Positions 1 through 5,698 of a DNA stretch of 5,698 nt are shown piece after piece. The notes under the pieces are model-generated. The model was not told where the DNA came from. It did no database searches and was given only the letters and a program-made list of their open reading frames with translations. The stretch lies in NCBI GenBank assembly GCA_017998575.1, contig JAGOCV010000265.1, forward strand, positions 1 to 5,698. The letters run 5' to 3'. The position numbers and the translations under genes are program-made. The DNA is from Burkholderiaceae bacterium (GTDB lineage Bacteria > Pseudomonadota > Gammaproteobacteria > Burkholderiales > Burkholderiaceae). Position 1 is the stretch's first letter. Every line of letters starts with the position of its first letter.

Positions 1-389
1 CCCTCCGGGTCCTTGTGGACGACCTTGCGCCAATCGTCCACCCAGCCGATGGCCCCAAAGCCCAGGGTGACCAGCAGCACGATCCACACGAAGCGGTTGG
101 TCAGGTCGAACCACAGCAGCGTGGACAGCGCGATCGAGAACAGGATCAGCACGCCGCCCATGGTGGGCGTGCCGCCCTTGCTCAGGTGGGTCTGCATCGC
201 GTATTCGCGGATCGGCTGACCGATCTTGAGCGCCGCCAGGCGCCGAATGAAATACGGACCCGCCACCAGGCCAACCAGCAGCGCGGTCATCGCCGCCATC
301 ACGGCGCGGAACGTCAGGTACTGGAACACCCGCAGGGACCCGAATTCGGGTGACAGGCCTTGCAGCCAGAGGGCCAGGCTAGGCAGCAT
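1..389 (-). CDS. mraY: Phospho-N-acetylmuramoyl-pentapeptide-transferase (5' part, cut by left window edge)
   Basis: MraY is an integral inner-membrane enzyme that transfers phospho-MurNAc-pentapeptide from UDP to undecaprenyl phosphate, making lipid I (EC 2.7.8.13). Only the first 129 codons are present; the family is usually about 360-390 residues, so roughly a third is seen. Visible are hydrophobic segments near residues 26-48, 78-94 and 100-117, the conserved KGGTPTMGG loop at 71-79, and the acidic motif VDDWRKVV at 117-124. Its D118-D119 pair corresponds to the aspartate pair near positions 115-116 of E. coli MraY, involved in Mg2+/substrate binding. The ATG at 389 is preceded by AAGGA with an 8-base spacer. 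It lies 11 bases inside the 3' end of murF in a different frame, suggesting translational coupling. The truncation is only the window edge; the frame is open to base 1. Identification is firm from motif and position. Confidence 0.97.
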   Translation of the reverse strand, partial: MLPSLALWLQGLSPEFGSLRVFQYLTFRAVMAAMTALLVGLVAGPYFIRRLAALKIGQPIREYAMQTHLSKGGTPTMGGVLILFSIALSTLLWFDLTNRFVWIVLLVTLGFGAIGWVDDWRKVVHKDPE

Positions 390-1797
390 GGGCGTTGTCC
401 TTCTTGTCTCTTGTTTGAGCGGGGTCGAGCGCCTGCAGCGCCTGCACCACCCGTTCCATGCGCATGAAGCGCGAGCCCTTGACGAGCACGCTGCGGTACA
501 CCGGCCGGTCGTCGGTCACGGCGGCGCACACGGCGCCGGCCATGGCCGGCACCTCGACCCAGTGGATGACCTGGGGCATCGACGCGCTGGCCTGGCGCAT
601 CCAGTCGCCGGCGACGTGCACGGCCTCGATGCCGCGCGCCAGGGCATGGCGCAGCACCTCGTCGTGGAATGCGAGACCCTGTTCGCCGACTTCGCCCATA
701 TCGCCCAGCACCAGCAGGCGCGGCGCGGGCAGTTCGGCGAGCACATCGATGGCGGCGCGGACCGAATCGGGGTTGGCGTTGTAGGTGTCGTCGATCAGCG
801 TGACATGCCGATCGTTCACGCGCAGCGCCAGCGCTCGCGAGCGCCCGCCGACCGGCTCGAACGCGTCCAGGCCGCGCACCACCGCGTCCAGCGGCACACC
901 GGCGGCCAGGGCGCAGGCAGCGGCCGCCAGGGCGTTGCGCACGTTGTGGCGGCCGGCGATGCGCAGGCGCACGGCGGCTTCACCCAGCGGGGAGCGGAAG
1001 CTCAACGCCCACGCGCCCTCGGCCCACGCGGTTTTGAGCGCCTTCACATCGGCGGCTTCGTCGTGGTCACTGAAAGTGATGACGCGCCGCGCACCGGCGA
1101 ACTCGCGCCACAGAGGGGTGTAGGTGTCGTCGGAGGGGAACACGGCCACGCCATCGACGCCCAGCGCCTGGATGACCTGCCCGTTCTCGCGCGCCACGGC
1201 TTCCACCGTGGCCATGAACTCGAGGTGCTCGCGCTGCGCGTTGTTGACCAGCGCGACCGTGGGCAGCGCCAGCGCGGCGAGTTCGGCGATCTCGCCCGGG
1301 TGGTTCATGCCCAGCTCCACCACCGAGAGCCGGTGGGCGGCGGTGAGGCGCAGCAGCGTGAGCGGCACGCCGATGTCGTTGTTGAAGTTGCCCTGCGTGG
1401 CGTGTGCCGCCTCACCCGCGGCCGCGCGCAGGATGGAGGCGACCATCTGGGTGACCGTGGTCTTGCCGTTGCTGCCGGTCACGGCGATCAGCGGCAGATC
1501 GAACTGGCTGCGCCAGCGGCGCGACAGCTCGCCCAGGGCGCGCCGGGTGTCGGGCACTTCCACGCCGGGCAGACCGGCTTCGGCCAGGCCCTGGTGCGCG
1601 ATGGCGGCCAGCGCGCCCTGCCCTGCGGCCTGCGGCAGGAAATCGTGCGCATCGAAACGCTCGCCCTTCAAGGCCACGAACAGATCACCCGGCTGCAGGC
1701 TGCGGGTGTCGGTATGCACACGGGTGAACGGCCGCTCGGGCTGACCGACCACGCGGGCGCCTTCGAGCTGTGACAGGAGCTGGCCCAGGGTCTTCAT
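379..1797 (-). CDS. murF: UDP-N-acetylmuramoyl-tripeptide--D-alanyl-D-alanine ligase
   Basis: MurF is a cytoplasmic ATP-dependent ligase that adds D-Ala-D-Ala to UDP-MurNAc-tripeptide, completing the pentapeptide precursor (EC 6.3.2.10). The 472-residue product is normal for the family. In order: an N-terminal UDP-substrate domain (about 1-100, with HTDTRSL at 28-34), the ATP P-loop GSNGKTT at 108-114, [12 protein letters not shown] at 134-145, [10 protein letters not shown] at 161-170, [10 protein letters not shown] at 185-194, GRHNVRNAL at 282-290 opening the C-terminal part, [10 protein letters not shown] at 336-345, and KGSRFMRME at 440-448. The frame stays open 94 codons further upstream inside murE. 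I chose the ATG at 1797 because MKTLGQLL matches a family-like start, it makes the 4-base ATGA overlap with the murE stop, and AGGGG sits 7 bases upstream. The stop is TAG. The NNAQREH stretch differs from the NxGxAHL form of E. coli MurF but the histidine is kept. Confidence 0.97.
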   Translation of the reverse strand: MKTLGQLLSQLEGARVVGQPERPFTRVHTDTRSLQPGDLFVALKGERFDAHDFLPQAAGQGALAAIAHQGLAEAGLPGVEVPDTRRALGELSRRWRSQFDLPLIAVTGSNGKTTVTQMVASILRAAAGEAAHATQGNFNNDIGVPLTLLRLTAAHRLSVVELGMNHPGEIAELAALALPTVALVNNAQREHLEFMATVEAVARENGQVIQALGVDGVAVFPSDDTYTPLWREFAGARRVITFSDHDEAADVKALKTAWAEGAWALSFRSPLGEAAVRLRIAGRHNVRNALAAAACALAAGVPLDAVVRGLDAFEPVGGRSRALALRVNDRHVTLIDDTYNANPDSVRAAIDVLAELPAPRLLVLGDMGEVGEQGLAFHDEVLRHALARGIEAVHVAGDWMRQASASMPQVIHWVEVPAMAGAVCAAVTDDRPVYRSVLVKGSRFMRMERVVQALQALDPAQTRDKKDNAHAA

Positions 1798-3335
1798 GCG
1801 GGTGCCCCTGTGTCGCGGCGTTGCGCCAGCGCGGCGCGCGCCTGCAGCAGATCGGAAAACGGTTTCTTCACGCCTTTCACGTCCTGGTAGTCCTCGTGGC
1901 CTTTGCCGGCGATCAGCACCACGTCGCGCGCCTCGGCGCGTGCGACCGCCAAGGCGATGGCCTGTGCGCGATCGGGCTCCACGAGCGCGGCATCGGGCGC
2001 GGTGAGACCGGCCAACATCTGCCGCAGGATGGCCAGCGGGTCCTCGCTGCGCGGGTTGTCGCTGGTGAACACCGGGCACTGCGCTTCGCGTTCAGCAGCG
2101 GCCGCCATCAGGGGGCGCTTGCCGGCATCGCGATCGCCGCCGCAGCCGACCACCACCCAGAGGGCGCCACCGCGCTGGCGGGCCACCGGCTGCAAGGCCT
2201 GCAAGGCCTTTTCGAGCGCGTCGGGCGTGTGCGCGTAGTCCACCAGCACCAGCGGCTGGGCAGACGCGCCGGCCGCAGCCTGTTCCATGCGACCGGGCAC
2301 CGGCGTGAGCACGGCACAGGCGCGCACGGCGTCGGCCAGGGGCACGCCCAGGGCGCGCGCGCTGGCGAGCACGCACAGCAGGTTGGACACGTTGTAGCGG
2401 CCCACCAGCGGCAGGCTCAGGGCGTGCTGGGCCAGGGTCCGGCCGCCTGCGTCGCGCTCGCCGACCTGAAGAGCCATGCCGTTGTGGGTGAAGGCGAGGT
2501 CCTGCGCGAACAGCCGTGCCTGGCCGTGGTGGCCGGTCTCGATGCCGACCGTCCAGAGGTCCAGCCCCCGCTGGGCCAGCGTGGCAGCCAGATCGGCGCC
2601 GCGCGCGTCGTCGATGTTGACCACCGCACTGGCCAGGCCCGGCCAGTCAAACAGGCCGGCCTTGGCGGTCCAGTAGGCCTCCATGCTGCCGTGGAAGTCG
2701 AGGTGGTCCTGCGTGAAGTTGGTGAACACGGCCACGCGCAACTGCGTGGCGTTGAGCCGGCCTTCGACGATGCCGATGGACGAAGCCTCGATGGCGCAGG
2801 CCTTGAGGCCGCTGTCGACGAAGCGGCGCAGTTCGGCCTGCAGCATGACCGGGTCCGGCGTGGTCAGCCCGGTGGCCACCAGAGGGCCGTCCGCCCGGCC
2901 GGGCTGGGGAGGGCGTCCCATGCCCAGGGTACCGATCACCGCGCAGGGCATGGCGCAGAAGGACAGCAGTTGCGCCGTCCACCACGCAGTGGAGGTCTTG
3001 CCGTTGGTGCCGGTGATGGCCACCATGTCGAGGGAGGCACTTGGCGTACCGTGGAACGCGCTGGCGATCGCGCCAGCCGTGGCCTTGAGGCCGGGCACCG
3101 CCACCACGCGCTCGTCGTCGAAACCGTAGGCCTGCGCCCCGTCCTGCTCCACCAGCGCCGCGACGGCGCCAGCCTGGATGGCGCCCGCGACGAAGCGGCG
3201 CCCGTCGGTGGCCGCGCCCGGCCAGGCCACGAAGGCATCGCCCGCACCCACGCGGCGGCTGTCACAGTGCATCGCACGCACGCCGCGCTCGCGCAGCCAG
3301 TCGGCCACAGCCTCGGGCTGGTGGATCGTGCGCAT
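1794..3335 (-). CDS. murE: UDP-N-acetylmuramoyl-L-alanyl-D-glutamate--2,6-diaminopimelate ligase
   Basis: MurE is a cytoplasmic Mur ligase that adds the third stem-peptide residue to UDP-MurNAc-L-Ala-D-Glu using ATP (EC 6.3.2.13 for the meso-diaminopimelate enzyme). The product is 513 residues, slightly longer than the 495 of E. coli MurE. Visible motifs are CDSRRV at 24-29 (UDP-substrate domain), P-loop GTNGKTS at 109-115, TTPDP at 158-162, EASSIGI at 183-189, TNFTQDHLDFHG at 205-216, and YWTAKAGLF at 221-229, whose K225 corresponds to the carbamylated lysine of the family. The DNPRSE motif at 426-431 is the signature of meso-DAP rather than lysine specificity. GKGHE follows at 477-481. The ATG at 3335 shares its first base with the last base of the ftsI TGA and has a strong GGAGGAG site 8 bases upstream. 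The meso-DAP specificity is inferred from the motif and fits a Gram-negative cell wall. Confidence 0.98.
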   Translation of the reverse strand: MRTIHQPEAVADWLRERGVRAMHCDSRRVGAGDAFVAWPGAATDGRRFVAGAIQAGAVAALVEQDGAQAYGFDDERVVAVPGLKATAGAIASAFHGTPSASLDMVAITGTNGKTSTAWWTAQLLSFCAMPCAVIGTLGMGRPPQPGRADGPLVATGLTTPDPVMLQAELRRFVDSGLKACAIEASSIGIVEGRLNATQLRVAVFTNFTQDHLDFHGSMEAYWTAKAGLFDWPGLASAVVNIDDARGADLAATLAQRGLDLWTVGIETGHHGQARLFAQDLAFTHNGMALQVGERDAGGRTLAQHALSLPLVGRYNVSNLLCVLASARALGVPLADAVRACAVLTPVPGRMEQAAAGASAQPLVLVDYAHTPDALEKALQALQPVARQRGGALWVVVGCGGDRDAGKRPLMAAAAEREAQCPVFTSDNPRSEDPLAILRQMLAGLTAPDAALVEPDRAQAIALAVARAEARDVVLIAGKGHEDYQDVKGVKKPFSDLLQARAALAQRRDTGAPA

Positions 3336-5068
3336 CAGAACGACTCCTCCACCACGTGCGTGACGATCTGCGGCTTCACGTTCATGTCGGGCTGCACGCC
3401 GAGGATGCGCAGGGTCTGCTGCACGGTCTCGCTGAACACCGGTGCGGCCACCAGGCCGCCGAAGTACTGCCCGTTGCTGGGTTCGTCGATCATCACGGCG
3501 ACCACGATGCGCGGCGCTTCCACCGGTGCCAGGCCCACGAACCAGCTGCGGTATTTCTTGTCGGCGTAGCCCTTGCCTTCCTGCTTGTGCGCGGTGCCGC
3601 TCTTGCCGCCCACCGAATAACCCATGGTCTGCGCGCGCGAGCCGGTGCCGCCCGGACCGGCGGCCAGGCCCAGCATCTGGCGCACGGCGATCGAGTTCTT
3701 GGCGCTGAACACGCGCACACCGGCGGTCTGGGTGTCAGATTTCTGCAAGGTCAGGGGGATCAGCTCGCCGTCGCGCGCAAAGATGGTGTAGGCCTGCGCC
3801 AGCTGGAACAGCGAGGCCGACAGGCCGTAGCCGTAGCTCATGGTGGCCTGCTCGATCGGGCGCCAGGTCTTGTAGGGCCGCAGCCGGCCGGTGACCGCGC
3901 CGGGGAACGGTACCTGCGGCTTCTGGCCAAAGCCGGCCTGCGCGTAGGTTTCCCACATCTCACGCGGGCTCATCTGCATGGCCATCTTGACCGTGCCCAC
4001 GTTGCTCGACTTCTGGATCACCTGCGATACGGTCAGCACGTCGTTCGGGTGCGAATCGCTGATCGTCGAACCGCCGATGGTGATGCGGCCAGGCGCGGTG
4101 TGAATGGGGGTGTTGGGCGTAACCAGGCCCTTCTCCAGCGCCAGCGCGGCGATGAAGGGCTTCATGGTCGAACCGGGCTCGAAGCTGTCGGTGAGCACGC
4201 GGTTGCGCAACTGCTCGCCCGTGAGGTTCTGGCGCCGGTTGGGGTTGTAGCTGGGGTAGTTGGCCAGGGCCAGCACCTCGCCCGACAGCGTGTCGAGCAC
4301 GATCACACTGCCGGCATGCGCCTTGTGCGCGAGCACCGCGTCCTTGAGCTTCTGGTAGGCGAAGTACTGCACCTTGCTGTCGATGGACAGCTGCAGGTCG
4401 GGACCATCCACCGGCGGCACCACGTCGCGCACGTCTTCCACCACACGACCCAGGCGGTCCTTGATCACGCGGCGCGAGCCGCTGCGTCCGGCGAGCTGCT
4501 GGTTGAACGCGAGCTCAACCCCCTCCTGGCCGATGTCTTCCACGTTGGTGAAGCCCACCACGTGGGCGGCCGCCTCTCCCTCGGGGTACTGCCGCTTGTA
4601 CTCGCGGCGCTGGTAGATGCCCTTGATGCCGAGCGCGGCGATCTCCTTGGCCACCGGCTCATCCACCTGGCGCTTGACCCAGACGAAGGTCTTGTCGTCG
4701 TCGCCCAGGCGCTTGCGCAGATCGGCCAGCGGCATCTCCAGCAGCTTGGCGAGCTGGCGCAGCTTGGGGTCGGCACGGTCCACGTCCTCGGGAATGGCCC
4801 AGATGCTTTGCGCGACCACGCTGGAGGCGAGGATCAGCCCGTTGCGGTCGAGCACGCGGCCGCGGTTGGCAGGCAGCTCCAGCGTGCGCGCGAAACGCAC
4901 CTCGCCCTGGCGCTGGAAGAAGTCGTTGCCGAACACCTGCACGTAGGCGGCGCGGCCCGCCAGGCCGGCAAAGGCCACGGCCAGTGAGGCCACGATGAAC
5001 TTGCTGCGCCACACCGGCGTGCGGCTGGCCAGCAGGGGACTCGCGGAATAGTTGATGCTGCGACCCAT
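3335..5068 (-). CDS. ftsI: Septal peptidoglycan D,D-transpeptidase (penicillin-binding protein 3)
   Basis: FtsI is the class B penicillin-binding protein that cross-links septal peptidoglycan in the periplasm, working with the glycosyltransferase FtsW in the divisome and targeted by beta-lactams. With the ATG at 5068 the product is 577 residues, close to the 588 of E. coli FtsI. It has a short cytoplasmic tail, one membrane anchor at about 24-43, then a pedestal domain with LPANRGRVLDRNG at 65-77. The transpeptidase domain has all three active-site motifs: S300-T-M-K303 (catalytic serine 300), S354-S-N356 and K489-S-G-T492, plus YGYG at 412-415. An in-frame TTG at 5074 would add two residues and overlap the ftsL stop, but the GGAG site at 5077-5080 is 8 bases from the ATG and only 2 from the TTG. 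The stop codon overlaps the murE ATG by one base (TGATG). Nothing looks broken. Confidence 0.97.
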   Translation of the reverse strand: MGRSINYSASPLLASRTPVWRSKFIVASLAVAFAGLAGRAAYVQVFGNDFFQRQGEVRFARTLELPANRGRVLDRNGLILASSVVAQSIWAIPEDVDRADPKLRQLAKLLEMPLADLRKRLGDDDKTFVWVKRQVDEPVAKEIAALGIKGIYQRREYKRQYPEGEAAAHVVGFTNVEDIGQEGVELAFNQQLAGRSGSRRVIKDRLGRVVEDVRDVVPPVDGPDLQLSIDSKVQYFAYQKLKDAVLAHKAHAGSVIVLDTLSGEVLALANYPSYNPNRRQNLTGEQLRNRVLTDSFEPGSTMKPFIAALALEKGLVTPNTPIHTAPGRITIGGSTISDSHPNDVLTVSQVIQKSSNVGTVKMAMQMSPREMWETYAQAGFGQKPQVPFPGAVTGRLRPYKTWRPIEQATMSYGYGLSASLFQLAQAYTIFARDGELIPLTLQKSDTQTAGVRVFSAKNSIAVRQMLGLAAGPGGTGSRAQTMGYSVGGKSGTAHKQEGKGYADKKYRSWFVGLAPVEAPRIVVAVMIDEPSNGQYFGGLVAAPVFSETVQQTLRILGVQPDMNVKPQIVTHVVEESF

Positions 5069-5070
5069 GT

Positions 5071-5376
5071 TCAACGCTCCGGCGCGGGATTGGCCGCCGT
5101 CGGCTGCGACGGCTCGAACACGGTGACGTACTGCGTGATGCCGGGCGTGACCGGGCGCATCTGCAACTGGCGCGAGGCCAGCAGCTGCACACGCGCCGGC
5201 GTGGCCTGCGCACGCTTCTGCACCTGCAGCTGCTCGTGCTCGGACTCCAGCTTGCGCGTCTGGGCCTGTGATCGATCCAGCGCAGTGTAGAGCCGGCGCG
5301 ACTCGTACTGCGTGTGCACCAGGTAGAAGGCGCTGGCGATCACGGCGGCCAGCAACACGAGGTTCAGGCGGATCAT
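5071..5376 (-). CDS. ftsL: Cell division protein FtsL
   Basis: FtsL is a small bitopic inner-membrane protein that forms the FtsQLB complex with FtsB and FtsQ and helps activate FtsWI for septal wall synthesis. The 101-residue product has the expected layout: one membrane segment at about residues 4-20, a charged heptad-like region at about 24-60 (rich in E, Q, R, L) likely to form the coiled coil with FtsB, then a periplasmic tail ending in a Pro/Ala-rich stretch. Sequence conservation in this family is low, so the name rests mainly on topology, size and position between rsmH and ftsI. Only three residues (Met-Ile-Arg) precede the membrane segment. The ATG at 5376 overlaps the rsmH stop as ATGA and has GGAGG 7 bases upstream. 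Reading back in this frame I found no ATG, GTG or TTG before the in-frame TGA at 5569-5571, so the start is well fixed. Confidence 0.93.
   Translation of the reverse strand: MIRLNLVLLAAVIASAFYLVHTQYESRRLYTALDRSQAQTRKLESEHEQLQVQKRAQATPARVQLLASRQLQMRPVTPGITQYVTVFEPSQPTAANPAPER
5077..5080 (-). promoter_or_regulatory. Shine-Dalgarno site that decides the ftsI start
   Basis: Read on the minus strand the context is GGAGCGTTGAACATG. GGAG is separated from the ATG at 5068 by 8 bases, the normal spacing, but from the TTG at 5074 by only 2, which is too close. The site lies within the last codons of ftsL. Assignment is from the sequence; use of the site is inferred. Confidence 0.7.
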
Positions 5377-5698
5377 GCCGGCGCCTCCGTGCGCTCGGCC
5401 ACGCGCATGACGGCGCTGCGCGAGCGTGGGTTGCCCTTGACCTCTTCGTCCGAAGGCATCACGCGCTTGAGGCCAGTCAGGGCCATGGGCGCGGGCTCGG
5501 CGAAAGGCACGCGGCGGTCCACCACGGCGCGCGAATGGCGCGCCATGAACTGCTTGACCATGCGGTCTTCAAGCGAATGGAAGCTGATCACCACCAGTTT
5601 TCCTCCCGGACGCAACACGTGCAGGCTGGCCTCTAGCGCTTGTTGCAACTCTTCAAGCTCGGCGTTGATGAAAATCCGAAAAGCCTGAAATGTGCGCG
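5373..5698 (-). CDS. rsmH: 16S rRNA (cytosine(1402)-N(4))-methyltransferase (3' part, cut by right window edge)
   Basis: RsmH (formerly MraW) is a cytoplasmic SAM-dependent enzyme that N4-methylates C1402 of 16S rRNA in the ribosomal P site, and is classically encoded near the head of the dcw cluster. Only the C-terminal 107 residues are in the window; the family is about 310 residues and the N-terminal SAM-binding part lies beyond the right edge. Diagnostic segments are [17 protein letters not shown] at the very edge, [20 protein letters not shown] just after, and near the end [15 protein letters not shown], a hallmark of the family C-terminus. The frame is open up to base 5698, so a TTG near 5648 that could look like a start is an internal leucine codon. 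The TGA at 5373-5375 overlaps the ftsL ATG by 4 bases. Confidence 0.97.
   Translation of the reverse strand, partial: RTFQAFRIFINAELEELQQALEASLHVLRPGGKLVVISFHSLEDRMVKQFMARHSRAVVDRRVPFAEPAPMALTGLKRVMPSDEEVKGNPRSRSAVMRVAERTEAPA

Noticed and set aside
338..351. A 14-base perfect palindrome (ACCCGAATTCGGGT) near the start of mraY.
   Set aside because: It lies inside conserved coding sequence, has no loop suitable for a terminator and no T-run. One such palindrome in 5.7 kb of GC-rich sequence is not convincing as an operator.
1798..2079. A 94-codon upstream extension of the murF frame into murE.
   Set aside because: The extra residues are Arg/Ala/Gly-rich out-of-frame murE sequence. The ATG at 1797 has a family-like N-terminus, a ribosome site and the ATGA overlap.
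2191..2208. Tandem 9-base direct repeat (TGCAAGGCC twice) in murE; a similar pair (AGCGCCTGC twice) occurs at 428-445 in murF.
   Set aside because: Both encode alanine-leucine-glutamine helix repeats (ALQAL) within normal protein sequence, in frame and without disruption. They are coding coincidence rather than mobile or regulatory repeats.
226..4987. Three long plus-strand open frames (226-1773, 1770-3569 and 3356-4987) that nearly tile the cluster in antisense.
   Set aside because: They lie opposite well-identified essential genes. Their predicted proteins are rich in His, Arg, Gly, Ala and Gln with no recognisable domain. Long antisense frames are expected when the true codons are strongly biased to G or C at the third position. 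No plus-strand ribosome site or promoter was evident.
1..5698. Possible hidden undescribed system, mobile element, CRISPR array or RNA gene.
   Set aside because: Every base falls within one of six recognised dcw genes in conserved order. There is no inserted gene, no intergenic gap above 2 bases, no terminal repeats and no spaced repeat array.

Overview
This window is an uninterrupted stretch of the division and cell wall (dcw) cluster of a high-GC Gram-negative bacterium. All genes lie on the minus strand, so transcription runs from the right edge to the left edge. In that direction the order is rsmH (3' part only), ftsL, ftsI, murE, murF and mraY (5' part only). This matches the classical dcw order. 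Base composition is clearly GC-rich. The protein style (MurE with a DNPR meso-diaminopimelate motif, MurF with an NNAQREH stretch, a short FtsL) points to a betaproteobacterium, most likely order Burkholderiales and perhaps Comamonadaceae. The taxonomic placement is inference from sequence memory, not from a search.

Layout: the last 107 codons of rsmH (16S rRNA methyltransferase) occupy the right end. ftsL follows with a 4-base ATGA overlap. ftsI (penicillin-binding protein 3) starts 2 bases after the ftsL stop. murE starts at the last base of the ftsI stop codon (TGATG). murF overlaps murE by 4 bases (ATGA). mraY starts 11 bases inside the end of murF and runs off the left edge after 129 codons. 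There is no intergenic space of any length, and I found no promoter, terminator, RNA gene, repeat array or mobile element inside the window. The five start codons in the window each have a recognisable Shine-Dalgarno sequence 7-8 bases upstream, lying inside the preceding gene.

Together the genes join peptidoglycan precursor synthesis to septum building. MurE adds meso-diaminopimelate and MurF adds D-Ala-D-Ala to the cytoplasmic UDP-MurNAc peptide. MraY transfers the finished phospho-MurNAc-pentapeptide to undecaprenyl phosphate. FtsI cross-links the exported material at the septum within the FtsQLB-FtsWI complex, of which FtsL is a part. RsmH fine-tunes the ribosomal decoding centre.

I looked for an undescribed system and did not find one. 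The long plus-strand open frames are antisense shadows of these genes. The points worth a second look are modest: the ftsI start choice, the almost absent cytoplasmic tail of FtsL, the continuous translational overlap, and a MurF motif variant.
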